From Flaccisagitta enflata (Eukaryota; Chaetognatha; Sagittoidea; Aphragmophora): a DNA stretch of 64,000 bases. The notes beneath the pieces were generated by a model, which saw nothing but the letters and a program-made list of their open reading frames with translations, made no database searches and was not told the origin of the DNA. This document shows, in pieces, positions 23,858-34,795 of the stretch (position 1 is its first letter; each line of letters begins with the position of its first letter). Where the stretch lies: contig OZ231127.1 in assembly GCA_965153355.1 (NCBI GenBank), positions 26,598,001 to 26,662,000 of the forward strand, in the 5' to 3' direction. Both the position numbers and the translations under genes were made by a program.

Positions 23858-26290
23858 TGAAAAGGTGAAAGAAAGAGAACAGGTCGCCCAAGGGCACATG
23901 TGGTCAGCGATACCCGCGGTTCTGCTTTGCATGATTTTGAATTGGAGTAAGAGGAAGCAGGGCAGCGGCCCCGAAAGGGACAAAGTCCTGTAGAACACAG
24001 GGGGACTTTCGTTCGTCCGTCCGTCCGTCCGTCCATCCGTCCAACCCTAGGCTGAAATCTGCCCTCTCAGGCTTTGAATCTGAGAGGACAGATTTCAGGC
24101 CTGAGAGGGCGGATTTCAGGCCTGAGAGGACGGATTTCAGGTCTGAAAGGGCAGATTTCAGGCCTGAGAGGGCAGATTTCAGGTTTGAGAGGGCAGATAT
24201 CAGACCGGAGAGGGCAGATTTCAGGCCTGAGAGGGTAGATTTAAGGGCTCAGAGGGCAGATTTCAGGCCTGAGAGGGCAGATTTCAGGTCTGAGAGGGCA
24301 GATTTCAGGCCTGAGAAGGCAGATTTCAGGCCTGAGAGGGCAGATTTCAGGCCTGAGAGGGCAGATTAAGGGCTTGAGAGGGCAGATTCAAGGCCTGAGA
24401 GGGCATATTTCAGGCCTGAGAGGGTGGATTTTGCCTGAGGAGGGCCTGGGGGACGAACGACGGAAGGACGGAAGGACGAACGAAAAGTCCCCTGTGTTCT
24501 ACAGGACTTTGCGCCTTCCGGGCCGCTGCTCAAAAAGAAAGAAAAAGAAAGAAAGAAAAGAGAGAAGGAAAGAACTAGGAGAAAAAAAAGAACAAAAACC
24601 CGTGATTGTTAGCAAAAAAAAAAAAAATAGCTTAAAAAAAACATTTTTACAGTCTCTAGGGGCCCCTAGGGCCCATAACACCCCAAAATTTTACTTGGTA
24701 AAACCTCTATTACATTAACAAAGATAAAATTTACACTACACATAAGAATAAAACATGATTTTATGCGAAAAACCTAAAAAAACTACTTTTGCGGCCTTTA
24801 GGGGCCTTTAGGGGCCCCTAGGGCCCTTACCACTGGAAATTTTATCTTGCTAGGGCATCTATTACATTAATAGGGTTGAAATTTACCATAAATAACCAAA
24901 ATAGAAAATGATAACAGTGGAAAAAACCCTTAAATTCCTTAAAAACATGATTTCGGGCCCTTCTGGGGCCCATAAAGCTGGATATTTTTGCTTGCTAGGG
25001 CATCTATTACCCATACAGGGTTCAACTGTGCAAAAAAAATTAGGTTAGAAGCTTCTGGAGGTTTTGAGAAAGGTTCGCCTAAAAAAGCCCACTGTGGGCC
25101 ACTTCTGGATGTAGACGTCACTCCCGGGATGACTATTGGGATTAAAGTTTTGATGATACTGCTTTAAGTTACACCAGTCAATGGGGTTGTATGGGTAATG
25201 TTTCTTCAGAACTGCAACAGCAGCTGCAGCAGCAGCACAGCTTCAATTCTGAGCACACTGATAGGATTACTGATAGATTGTGATAAACTTTATCACATCT
25301 CTAACAATTGTCATTTCGAATGACTTTTTGGTATTGGATTTGATGAATTGGTCCATTACCTTTCATGTCACATAATTTTTTGGTATCAAGTTGCTGGTCT
25401 CAGTGCATGTAAGTCAGATTGATACGGTGGGGTAAATCGGGCCATCTGGAAATCCTTTTAATTTCTTTGTTAGCAGATTTCTCATGGCTGTAAAATGCGA
25501 CGTTTTCGGTTCATGGCATAAAGTGGAATCATTTTCACTTTTCAGCTTGTATGATCAAACAAATCTGGCAATAATGTGTTTAAATCAGACCCCAACATGG
25601 CTACTGGCAGTCAGATGACAAATTTTGGGAAATCTTGTTCGCCCTTGAGGAAATATGAAAATGGAGCTGAAAGTGGCCCAATTTGCCCCACATGGGGCAA
25701 ATCGGGCCACATCAGGTTTTTTTTTTAAATATGGGGCCCTCTAAGTCCCACTCCATAATACTCCTTAAGTGCCTTGAAGCTATAGGTAATTGCAACCTTC
25801 ACATGGAAATTATTCATTTCAGTGACTTCATTTGAGAAAATACCCTAACAAAAACATTCAAAATGGCCCGATTTGCCCCGACCCCCCCCTATTCCCCTCC
25901 ACACGAGCGCAAAAGCTGACAATGAACTTAAAAGACAAAATTTGCATCACAGCTGCGCGAATACTGCAAATAGCGTTGACATTGGATCGCAGTTTTTCCG
26001 GCAGTGTGGCCAATGGCCATGCCAGAGTGGTTCAAGCGCCTGAAAAAATACGGTTTTGAAATAAATACTTTTGCAATAAAACCTATAAAATAAAGCATTT
26101 CATGTAGGGATTTCTATATGCGGACCTTGTGCGTGTTGAGAGTACAAAAGAGAATTTCGGAGACTGCAATATCGTAGGCATCGGCGATCTTTTGATAAAG
26201 TTCTTTGACGTTGGTGAAGCCCGAAATAATTCCAGTCGGGCTGCCGTGCGCCAATTGGCAATGGAACACGAGCTTGGGTCGAGATGACAT
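18755..26290 (-). CDS. GIPC: GIPC PDZ adaptor, 5 exons, predicted 314 aa (using the nearer copy of exon 1)
   Basis: Endosomal adaptor: in GIPC proteins the GH1 region mediates dimerisation and partner binding, the PDZ binds receptor C-termini, and GH2 binds myosin VI. Exons: 26290-26126, 21763-21595, 20544-20422, 19668-19540, 19113-18755; phases match and total 945 bp. Residues 1-55 carry [14 protein letters not shown] and [10 protein letters not shown]; 56-112 carry [15 protein letters not shown] and the PDZ carboxylate-binding loop LGLTI (92-96); 113-153 carry [13 protein letters not shown] and [15 protein letters not shown]; 154-196 carry FLIRLVEP and ETLRLRSKG; 197-314 carry [20 protein letters not shown] and [11 protein letters not shown]. 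Length fits vertebrate GIPCs (312-333). After [10 protein letters not shown], where vertebrate proteins end, an acidic then Ser-rich tail of about 35 residues follows. The exon 1 donor AAG|GTCCGC is weak. A second exon 1 copy lies at 36918-37082, so either or both may be used. Confidence 0.93.
19966..20327. mobile_element. Fold-back element in GIPC intron 3
   Basis: Arms of about 140 bp in inverse orientation (ATGCGCAATAGGGTGACC... and ...GTCACCCTAATGCGCAAT) around a short centre. No coding capacity; the apparent extension of exon 3 past 20422 is this element read through. Confidence 0.65.
20980..21594 (+). repeat. CTGTC-based tandem array adjoining GIPC exon 2
   Basis: Units GTTCCGTCTGTCCTGT (20990-21330) then CTGCCTTTCTGTCTGT (21360-21560), ending in CTCTC directly at the exon 2 donor (21594). 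Open frames here are artefacts. Confidence 0.85.
22350..22690 (+). repeat. GT, CT and CACT microsatellite complex
   Basis: (GT)n with TTTGT interruptions to 22509, (CT)n to 22552, (CACT)n to 22610, (CT)n to 22660. Confidence 0.95.
23102..23280 (+). repeat. GT then CT microsatellite
   Basis: GTGTGTCTGTGT block followed by an 80-bp CT run (about 23183-23246). Confidence 0.9.
23780..23866 (+). repeat. (GA)n microsatellite
   Basis: About 80 bp of GA with few interruptions, abutting an inverted-arm minisatellite element. Confidence 0.95.
23890..24533. mobile_element. Inverted-arm minisatellite element
   Basis: Left end GTGGTCAGCGATACCCGCGG, arm GGCAGCGGCCCCGAAAGGG...CCTGTAGAACACAGGGGGAC, then about 18 units of a 21-bp minisatellite (GAGAGGGCAGATTTCAGGCC, 24055-24435), then the inverse arm ending CCGGGCCGCTGC. 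Confidence 0.6.
24648..25050 (+). repeat. Tandem repeat of about 150 bp, three diverged units
   Basis: Each unit carries AGGGGCCCCTAGGGCCC or a variant, then TTTTACTTG, a CTCTATTACATTAA-type segment and AAATTTACAC. Starts near 24655, 24800 and 24955. Confidence 0.65.
25430..25886. mobile_element. Inverted-repeat element with GGGGCAAATCGGGCCA ends
   Basis: Left GGTGGGGTAAATCGGGCCA, right TGGCCCGATTTGCCCCGACC, and an internal back-to-back palindrome of the same motif at about 25675-25713. It sits at the left edge of duplication unit 2. No clear target duplication. Confidence 0.5.
26126..26290 (-). CDS. GIPC: GIPC first coding exon, copy in duplication unit 2
   Basis: 55 codons from ATG (26290) to CACAAG|GTCCGC. 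Encodes [20 protein letters not shown] onward to [10 protein letters not shown]. The next exon opens with VDMNRLLGG, the expected continuation. No convincing polypyrimidine tract precedes the ATG, so this is probably the 5' coding exon with its promoter just upstream (a CCAAT motif lies about 20 bp before the ATG). Confidence 0.88.
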
Positions 26291-26628
26291 CTTCTCTCAA
26301 ACCCGATTGGTCACCTGTCGATTGCCGGAAAATCGATAAATCTTTTCAATACATCGCAATATCGATTATCAAGTACTACACCGCTTGTCCGTCGTCAATG
26401 ACAATTCGCCAATAACTTGAACTGAATAAGACAATATATCCCCTGCAAATCCAGTTTCCTCTTAGCTGGAATACTCTCTCTCTTTCTCCCTGTCTCGCAG
26501 GTTTAATCGCGAACACGCAAAACTATACTAATTCGCAAGGCGGACTTTTCAACCAGTCAGTCAGACTCATAGTCATAGGATAAAGAATAGAGAAGATTCC
26601 TTCGTTGCTTTTTGAGTAGCCTCCAGAA

Positions 26629-26780
26629 AACAAGGCCGGATACACGGCAAGACAGTCGCGCACGGTTGGGCAGGAGCAGTAATGCGAAAATGTGACGGAT
26701 CGACGGACGGAGGGACGGACGGACCGACCAACGGACCTACCGACCGACATGCCAAGGTGTAGAGTCGCGTGTCCTAAAAA
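26629..26780 (-). repeat. Palindrome-ended short repeat in unit 2
   Basis: AACAAGGCCGGATACACGGC...GGGCAGGAGCAGT...GACGGACGGACCGACC...GAGTCGCGTGTCCTAAAAA. The same insertion occurs at 37803-37942, so it predates the duplication. Confidence 0.75.
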
Positions 26781-27309
26781 ATGCCTAGAATTCCTTTTTG
26801 ATCTTATAGACATTACTGCTTAATTATGAGTTAAAACATGATATGGTAGTACGTCAGCTGGCTGGAGGTGGCAGAGGAGAAATCAGGCCTCAGCTCAATA
26901 GATAAATATGCTTGAAATTCGCCGCCATTCTTGGTTGCATAGACACACCGATGATCAAACAGAGCGGTTACATTAGTTTAGGTATCGCCTCCGGTTTTTT
27001 TAGACAATGAACTTCAAACAGGGAATTAAATATATTTCAATTACTTAAATTAAACCATCATTAGCATCAATGATGTTGTAATTGTAAATATCTCTAGAAC
27101 GACAGGCAACACTGTTGAAGGCCGTTGGCAAAAATCGAAATGGCATCAACTCCCACGAATGGCGGAATGCCGAATCCAGGGAGTGGTCCACGTAGTCATG
27201 AATCATTTGCACAATTCCAACTCATCCGACAGAAGAGATGACCATCTTGTTGCGACGACTGTTCGATACACTGGGCGTTGTCACTATAGTTACAGAAAAA
27301 ACCGTATTC

Positions 27310-27440
27310 GTTACCCGTTGGGTGATTCGAGAGTCGAGATGATGACCGAGTTAAGGCGCCTCCACCGCGCCTATTTGTGCTACCGCCACCGGCGCCACCG
27401 CAGCTCAGTTCGCTCGCGTCAGGTACGACGAAAATGAAAC
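27310..27440 (-). other. Conserved Gly/Ser/Arg-rich open segment upstream of GIPC exon 1
   Basis: Minus-strand reading gives GGAGGSTNRRGGGALTRSSS followed by a possible donor (ACGG|GTAACG). The corresponding segment in unit 3 (about 38485-38610) is identical over roughly 120 bp while the flanks differ. Vertebrate GIPC N-termini are Gly-rich before the conserved LVFH motif, so this could be an upstream coding exon; there is no clear ATG or acceptor, so this is speculative. Confidence 0.25.
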
Positions 27441-28086
27441 CGGAATATCGTCTCTGATTATCACTAATTCAATTATCCCATGAACTGTTCGTCTGATGAA
27501 AAGCGAAAACTGAGGATATGTGTTTGATGATGACGATGATTATGAATAGTGTTTGGAATTTCCGTAGATGATGGAATTAAATTGAATGGCCGCTGCTCTT
27601 CCATGAGTGAAAGTGAGTAAAAAGTCGCAAAGATGGAAACCATGACGTTATGAGGAATTGACTAACGCACCTTCACATAAAAAATAGTAATAGCTTACTG
27701 ATATTAAGGCTGGTATTTATCAACACTAGTTCTTATACTAGTAGATAAATTTTTAAGGAAATTGATTGATAGTTGGACAAGTTTTGACAATCAAGGATAG
27801 AGCAAAATTTCTGATAAACAATTGACTGAAGAGGAAAATTATTTTCTTTTTAAACATGAATTGCATAAAACTATCACAGAAGTAAAAGAAATATCACCAT
27901 CAAAAAATATATCTTTATGTCAAATAACTCTTTAATTTTTTATTTTTCCAAGTTACCAATACCTCGACTTAAAGGTTTCCACGCTCAAATGATTCCATTT
28001 GTTTGCTCTTCCAGACTTCCACTTACCCAACAAGCAGCAGCAACGGAACATTCTCTCGTTTCCATCTTCCCTTGTTTTCTCAGTCT

Positions 28087-28343
28087 CTCTCTCTCTCTCT
28101 CTCTCTCTCCTCTCTCTCCAGCTTTAGATGCTCTCTCTCTCTTCAGCTTTAGATGCTCTCTCTCTCTTCAGCTTTAGATTCTCTCTCACTCACTATCTAT
28201 GCAGCTTTAGATGCTCTCTCTCTCTCTCCAGCTTTAGATGCGCTCTCTCTCTCTCGCTCTCTCTCGCTCTCTCTCTCGCTCTCGCTCTCGCTCTCGCTCT
28301 CGCTCTCGCTCTCTCTCTCTCTTCGCTCTCGCTCTCGCTCTCG

Positions 28344-28382
<39 letters not shown>
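28087..28382 (+). repeat. CT and CTCTCG microsatellite complex
   Basis: CT runs separated by CAGCTTTAGATG units, then (CTCTCG)n. The unit 3 equivalent (39254-39360) is shorter. Confidence 0.9.
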
Positions 28383-28384
<2 letters not shown>

Positions 28385-28789
28385 GCTTTTGATTCTAACA
28401 TCAATTTTATCACATTTCGATTACTCTATCAGGTCGTTTACAGCGGATCCGTTGACAGATGGAAGCAACTCTTGCAGACCCCCCAATAATAAAATAGAAA
28501 TGTCGCATATAGCAATTGATTCCAGCCATGACCGCTGGTTACGTGCGAAGAAGTTTGATGTTTGCTAGCAGAATTTGCATAACATCTGCGCAACAATTAC
28601 AAATAAAGGCGGCTAATCGCCGACCGGAAAAAAGTCGTAAATGGGAATTTCTTTTTTGCAATGCAAGTTTTTCTGTAAATGAATCTCATGTTGTCTTGTT
28701 AACTGTCTGTCTGTTTTTATTATTCCATCTACATGTGTCTATTCTTTCTCTTTAGTCTTCCTCTGTCTGTGTTTCTCTCTAGATCTCTG

Positions 28790-28814
28790 TCTGTGTGTGT
28801 ATGTGTGTGTGTGT

Positions 28815-28862
<48 letters not shown>

Positions 28863-28898
28863 GTGTGTGTGCGTAGCAAAGGCGTGTTTCTTCTCTTT

Positions 28899-28976
<78 letters not shown>

Positions 28977-28992
28977 TCTCTCTCTCTCTCTT

Positions 28993-29031
<39 letters not shown>

Positions 29032-29132
29032 GTGTGGTGTGTGTGCGTCTCTTTCTCTCTTTCTCTCTTTCTCTCTTTCTCTCTTTCTCTCTTTCTCTCT
29101 ATCTCTCTATCTCTCTATCTCTCTCTCTCTCA
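28790..29132 (+). repeat. GT and CT microsatellite complex
   Basis: Alternating GT and CT runs, ending in (CTCTTT)n and (CTCTAT)n. Confidence 0.95.
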
Positions 29133-29628
29133 AAAGCTGATAAAAATATCAAAGCTAGCGTCATAAAAATTCGAGTCAATTTGCGTAACATCTTTACTCT
29201 ACTCTATTGTTACATAAGGCCGAAATAGGGGAACAATGAAAAATATCAATTTTTGCAGAAATGCAAAAAGAAAAAAAAAAGAGATTCAAAAATTCATGAT
29301 GCCAACACTAATGATTGTAGAGACTTCTGGTTGGCGCCATTTTAAAGCGAAAAATTAGCTCTTTCTTTGCTATAATTATCAGAAAATGTTTACTCCCAGC
29401 CCAAAAGATGCTCAACTTCCTAAAATTGCCCAAAACTGAAAATGGAAAATTTTATTTGTCCCCTACGTTTCAAAAAGTCGATTTACGTAATTCGACTTTT
29501 TTCCAATGATCACTGTTATACTATAAATTTTATTCTTTAAAATTCCCTTTAATTCCCTGAAAACACTTTGCATAGTCAGATAAAATTTCAGCCTGAACAT
29601 GTTTTCTGCAGGAGTGTATGAAATGAGT

Positions 29629-29783
29629 CGTTTTTAGTCGCGGACACGCGACTACACCTTGTGCCGTGTCGAAACGCGGTAAGTCGGTCGGTTGGTCACA
29701 TTTTTGAATTCCGAGCGGTTTCATCATCACCGCTCCTGCCCAACCGTCCATCCGTGACTGGATTGCCGTGTATCCGCCTTGTG
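29629..29783 (+). repeat. Palindrome-ended short repeat
   Basis: TTTTTAGTCGCGGACACGCG start, GTCGGTCGGTTGGTCAC, CGCTCCTGCCCAACCG and the end GCCGTGTATCCGCCTTG. Confidence 0.7.
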
Positions 29784-30185
29784 TTTATTTTTCTCCACCT
29801 TTTGCCTTTTATTTTCTTCCCCGCGACGCGCATTTTAAAATTTTGATTTTTTTCTCATGAAGCCGTAAAACAGTGTAGTTACAGTAATTTTTTCTCTTTC
29901 TTCCCCCTTTGATTTTCTCCTTGATTTCCCACCCCCCGATGGACAGGGGGGGGGCAGGAATTATATACAGCAGGCCTGTGTATAGTTCTACAACCTTTAT
30001 TTTCCCTCCCTGCCTTTGATTTTCTTCCCCGCGACATATCGCGTCGCGTTACTAAATCAATGGTTTTCTTCCCCATAAAGCAATAAAAACAATGTGTCTA
30101 AGGTTTAAATAGTGTTAGGCAGTGTTTTACTTATCATGTTTTACTAATCACGTTTAATAGTTTGTTTCCCCAAATTTTCTTTCTG

Positions 30186-30922
30186 GGAAGCGGCCCCGAA
30201 AGGGCCGATGACCTATGCTTTCACACAGGAGAAATTTCTCCTCCTCCTACGCCCCCCCCTCTGTCAAGACCCAAATCCTAGTCTCGAGGCCCTAATCCTA
30301 GTCTCAAGGCCCAAATCTTAGCCTGGAGGCTCAAATCTAGGCCTCAAGCTCAAATCCCAGCCTCGAGTTTCAAATCCCAGCCTCGAGCCTCAAATCCCAG
30401 CCTCGAGGCTCAAATCCCAGCCTCGAGGCTCAAATCCCAGCCTCGAGGCTCAAATCCCAGCCTCGAGGCTCAAATCCCAGCCTCCAGGCTCAAATCCCAG
30501 TCTCCCAGGCTCAAATCCCAGCCTCAGGCTCAAATCCCAGGTCTCCAGGCTCAAATCCCAGTCTCCAGGCTCAAATCCCCGTCTCCAGGCTCAATCCCAG
30601 TCTCCAGGCTCAAATCCTGCTTCCCCAGGCTCAAATGCCAGCCCAGAGGCCTAAATCCTGGTCTTGAGGCCTAAATCCTAGCCCCAAGGCTGAAATCCCA
30701 GCCTTGAGGCTCAAATCCCAGCCTTGAGGCTCAAACATCAGCTTGAGGCTCTAATCCCAGCTCTAAGGCTCAAATCCCAGCTACAAGGCTCATATCCCAA
30801 CCTCCAGGCCCTACTGACAGCTTTGAATAAATGAAAACTGGGCTCACGGCCCTCCAGCTGCTGCCCTTTAATCACCCTCACACCAATATACACTCATAGG
30901 GCAAACAGGTACTGCTGACCAT
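30186..30922. mobile_element. Inverted-arm minisatellite element
   Basis: Left arm GGGAAGCGGCCCCGAAAGGG...GATGACCTATGC, then about 25 units of a 20-bp minisatellite (AGGCTCAAATCCCAGCCTCG, about 30270-30810), then a right end GGGCAAACAGGTACTGCTGACC. It keeps the uninterrupted GACCTATGC site that is occupied at 4784. Confidence 0.55.
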
Positions 30923-31077
30923 CTAACACTTTTTTGCGATCATTTTCCTTCCTTTTCCTCCCTTTACTAAACCTCTTTGATTATTCCCTCTCTCCATGGG
31001 GGAGGAATGGAAGCAATATACAGGCTTGATTTTCTGTCATTCGATAAAGCGTGGCTGTGACTTGAATTACAGTTTAT

Positions 31078-31532
31078 GGGCAGCGCTGCAGGGCCGATGA
31101 TCTGTAGAACACAGGGGGGAATTTCGAGACGTACGTCCGTCCCTCCATGTACACTGAAGGCCTCAAATTAGCCTCTCCCAGGCTCCTCACTGAGCCTCGA
31201 GGCTCAAATCAGTCCTTCTGGCTTAAACCTGCCTCTCGCCAAATCTGCCTTCCAGACTCAATTGCTCTCTAGGACTTAATCAGCTTTCTAAGATGCATAA
31301 AACCAGCCCTCCAAACCTTAATTATGCCCCCAGCCCTCAAATATGCCTTCAGTGGCTTAAATCAGCCATCTAGAGCCCTCTCAGGACAGACGGAAGGACA
31401 GACGTCTTGAAATTCATCCCTGTGTTCTACAGAACATCAGCCCTTTGGGGCCACTGCCCTGCTCTCATTCCACTTCTTCACTGGATCACTCCCAGCAGGG
31501 CATCGGGTACCGCGGACCATGTGCGATCCTTG
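31078..31532. mobile_element. Inverted-arm minisatellite element, degenerate
   Basis: Left arm GGGCAGCGCTGCAGGG...CTGTAGAACACAGGGGGGAA, diverged CCTCAAAT-type units inside, right arm CCTGTGTTCTACAGAACATC...GGGGCCACTGCCCTGC and terminal GGGTACCGCGGACCAT. Confidence 0.55.
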
Positions 31533-32117
31533 GATGACTAGTTTAGTTCTTGGTCTCCGACGTTCAATCATCACGGAATGACTACATTAAAATGGAATTC
31601 ATTTAGAACTCGCGAAAAATTCGACTGCTGCAAGTGCAACGCCATCTAGCGGGTGAACGTTCAATAACCAGACCCCGCAGTACACGGGCTAGAGTGGTAA
31701 AAAGCCAAAACACCTCCATGGACCTTGTCTCTTTTATATTTTTCGAATTTTCTCGAGAGCTTTCATGCTGAGAGTTGCCGATTACTGTTCTTCACTAAGC
31801 GCCTGACGACTGCCTGACTGACTAAGCGCCTAACGCGACGGTGGAGTTTAACGCTTTCACTGAGTAATATGAAGTACGTAAAAAAAGATTTGAGAATAAC
31901 TGGACAAGCCTCCCCCACTCACCCAAGTTGGCCCCTGCCTACCCGAAGAGCATTTCAGGAACTAGCATTTGGGACAAGCTAGCCACAAAACATTAATTAA
32001 AATCACGTGCATTACTTATGCACGTGATTATAAGAAATGTTTTGTGGCTAGTTTGCCAAAAGACGAACACCGGAAAAGCCCGCTGAAGCAGAACACTGAC
32101 TGCAACCAACTAATTGA

Positions 32118-32133
32118 CGAGAGAGAGAGAGAG

Positions 32134-32212
<79 letters not shown>
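32118..32212 (+). repeat. (GA)n microsatellite
   Basis: About 90 bp of GA with one GTA interruption. Confidence 0.95.
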
Positions 32213-32213
<1 letters not shown>

Positions 32214-32559
32214 CATTTTTTACAGATGAACGGGGGAAGGAGCCCATATCTCGAGGGTGAAAAAAGGGAGAGAGAGACAACAGACGTAACTCTCTTAAAG
32301 GTCTCGAGCTTATGAGCAGGTTCCAACAGGACTGGGAAGCTGTCTAGAGACATACTCGAGATAAGGAGGAGGGTAAAAATGATGACAGAGTGGAGGGTTT
32401 TATGCAGATTACCAAACCAGAGCTTGAAAAAAATGTATCTCTAGGTATTTAGTTGTTGTACGTTCTTTTTATTTAGTAGAAGAAGGTTTATCATTTTTCA
32501 TTTTCCTCTCTTGAATTTCATATCTACCATTTCATTTTCCCATTCTCTTTTTCCTTTTC

Positions 32560-32850
32560 CTTTTCCTTTCCTTTTCCTTTCACCCCTTTCACCCCTTCTC
32601 TCACCTTCAAAACCTTCACCTTCACCTTCACCTTCACCTTCACCTTTACTTTTACTTTTTACTTTTACTTTTTTTTACTTTTTACTTTTTACTTTTTACT
32701 TTTTACTTTTTACTTTTTACTTTTTACTTTTCATCTTTTCACTTTTCACTTTTCACCTTTCACCTTTTACCTTTTACCTTTTACTTTTTACTTTTTACTT
32801 TTTACTTTTTACTTTTTACTTTTTACTTTTCACTTTTCACTTTTCACTGC
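32560..32850 (+). repeat. TTTTAC-type tandem array
   Basis: CTTTTC, CACCTT and then (CTTTTTA)n units; only a pyrimidine-rich simple repeat. Confidence 0.9.
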
Positions 32851-32891
32851 ATTTAATTCTTCACTTCTTCACTTTTTTACTATATTCAAGT

Positions 32892-33252
32892 AAGTCAGCG
32901 TGCACGCGACTCTACAACCCGCTTTGTCCGTCGGTTGGCCAGTTGGTTGGTTGGTCACACTTTTACTTTTTTTTATCACATTTATTTCTTTTGGGTTATT
33001 TTAGTCATTCTAAGTAATTTTAAGGCATTCTAACTCATTCTAAGTCATTCTAAGTCATTTTTAGTCATTTTAAGTCATTTTTGGTGATTAGGTCATTTTG
33101 TCATTTTAAGTCGTTTTTGATCATTTTAAGTCAGTTTAGGTCATTGTAAGTCATTCTCAGGCATTCTAAGTCATTCTAAGGCACTTTAAGTCATTCTAAG
33201 TCATCTTAAGTCTGTAAGTCTTGCACGCGACTTATAGGTGTTGGCCTTGTTT
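32892..33252 (+). repeat. Palindrome-ended repeat with internal 10-bp tandem units
   Basis: AGCGTGCACGCGACTCTACA start, GTCCGTCGGTTGG, about 20 diverged units of AAGTCATTCT (33003-33215), and end GCACGCGACTTATAGGTGTT then GGCCTTGTT. Confidence 0.65.
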
Positions 33253-33576
33253 TTATACATTTCTTTTTTCCGATTTTGTTACAATCATTATATATTTCAA
33301 ATACTAACAAATAGCTAAGCAAACCACTTCACAGATTTTTTCATACATATATTCTCAATATAGTGAAAATCAAAAAGCCATGAAAAATCTTAGATAGTTT
33401 TTTTCCTGATGAGTTTGGTTAAATCCATCCTCTAAAAGGAGAAAAAACATAAAATTGAAGTGATAAAAAGTGATCATGAAGTTGACTTAAGGCCCTCGTG
33501 ATCAAAGGTCAAATTGACATAGACCTCCTCTCACTCTTAGAGAGATTCTGTCAAGTTGATAAAAAATGCTCCAGAA

Positions 33577-33674
33577 GAAGAAGATGAAGAAGAAGAAGAA
33601 GAAGAAGAAGAAGAAGAAGAAGAAGAAGAAGAAGAAGGAAGAAGAAGAAAAAAAAAGAAGAAGAAGAAGAAGAA

Positions 33675-33705
<31 letters not shown>

Positions 33706-33712
33706 AAACAAT
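33577..33712 (+). repeat. (GAA)n microsatellite
   Basis: About 45 GAA triplets with a few A-rich interruptions. A complementary (TTC)n run lies at 34302-34465. Confidence 0.95.
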
Positions 33713-34301
33713 TTATTGAAAAGACCAAAAGGATAAATGGATGGAAGAACCATCCCTACACCCTACATACAGCAACTTCGCAATTTCAACGTAATGTAGG
33801 CGCGAATCAGTAGAGAAACAAACATGATTAAAAGATTGGGGGATTTTAGTAAAAACATTTTAACCTTAAACTCTTTGGATTAATGATAAAACAAACCAAA
33901 GCCAAAGCACCTCTTTTACTAGCTAAGTACGTCGGTCGGTCAGTCAGTCGGTTGGTCAGTTGGTAGGCTGGATAGTCAGTTGATAACGCAAATGTTTAAC
34001 AATCCACTTTGCAAATGTTTTAGCCTATTTGGCCTTGCCCTTCTTAGTCGCGACTCAACACCTTACCTTGTCGGTCTGTCTGTCTTTATGTCCCTCCGCC
34101 CATACCTTCGTCTGTCTGTACGGTAACTTCTTCCATGGTCACATTGATGAAAAATTCATTGTTCATTGAATATATGGCCCAGAGAAAACATAGCGTAGGT
34201 TTGGTTTCAGCAATGATTGAGCTATCGAGGTTAATTACAAAATTGATCGATAGATAGTTGATTTTTTTTGGAATGATGCCAGACAGATACCCAGGCAGAT
34301 G

Positions 34302-34465
34302 GATCTTCTTCTTCTTCTTCCTCTTCTTCTCTTCTTCTCCTTCTTCTTCTTCTCCTTCTTCTCCTTCTTCTCCTTCTTCTTCTTCTTCTTCTTCTTCTTC
34401 TTCTTCCTTTACATCTTCTCTTTCTTCCTCTTCTACTTCTTCATCTTTTACTGCTACTTCTTTTT
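34302..34465 (+). repeat. (TTC)n microsatellite
   Basis: TTC triplets with CTC variants; inverse of the GAA run 600 bp upstream. Confidence 0.95.
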
Positions 34466-34743
34466 CTCTTCTCCCTCTTTTTCACTGGCAACTGAAAAAA
34501 AAACCGATGAAACATCGATAGTTAAATGACCAAGAAAGAAAACTTGGAGTCATTGTGAATCAAAACTGACCAAGACCCAAAACAATTAAGTGGCGGTAGG
34601 TAGGAACAACCATCGAATCATTCAATCATTAAAACATTAAAGACAATGGAAGGACAATGCAGTGGCCAGCGGCAATCATGAACCGTTGAAGCTTGAATCA
34701 ACGATACATTTTGATCATCTTGATCATCGAAAATTCCGATGGC

Positions 34744-34795
<52 letters not shown>

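Larger units (their letters stand above)
25889..29512. repeat. Segmental duplication unit 2
   Basis: Carries GIPC exon 1, about 2.3 kb of upstream sequence nearly collinear with 37083-40180, a repeat copy at 26629-26780 and large CT/GT arrays. Its right end (29340-29512) reappears to the left of unit 3 at 36720-36870, which is the arrangement expected from tandem duplication followed by insertion of about 7 kb. Confidence 0.75.

Noticed and set aside
26926-27160. Minus-strand 53-codon frame starting MIHDYVDHSLDS, present in both duplication units
   Set aside because: The two copies differ by two silent and two amino-acid changes, in line with background divergence; no family recognised and no splice support.
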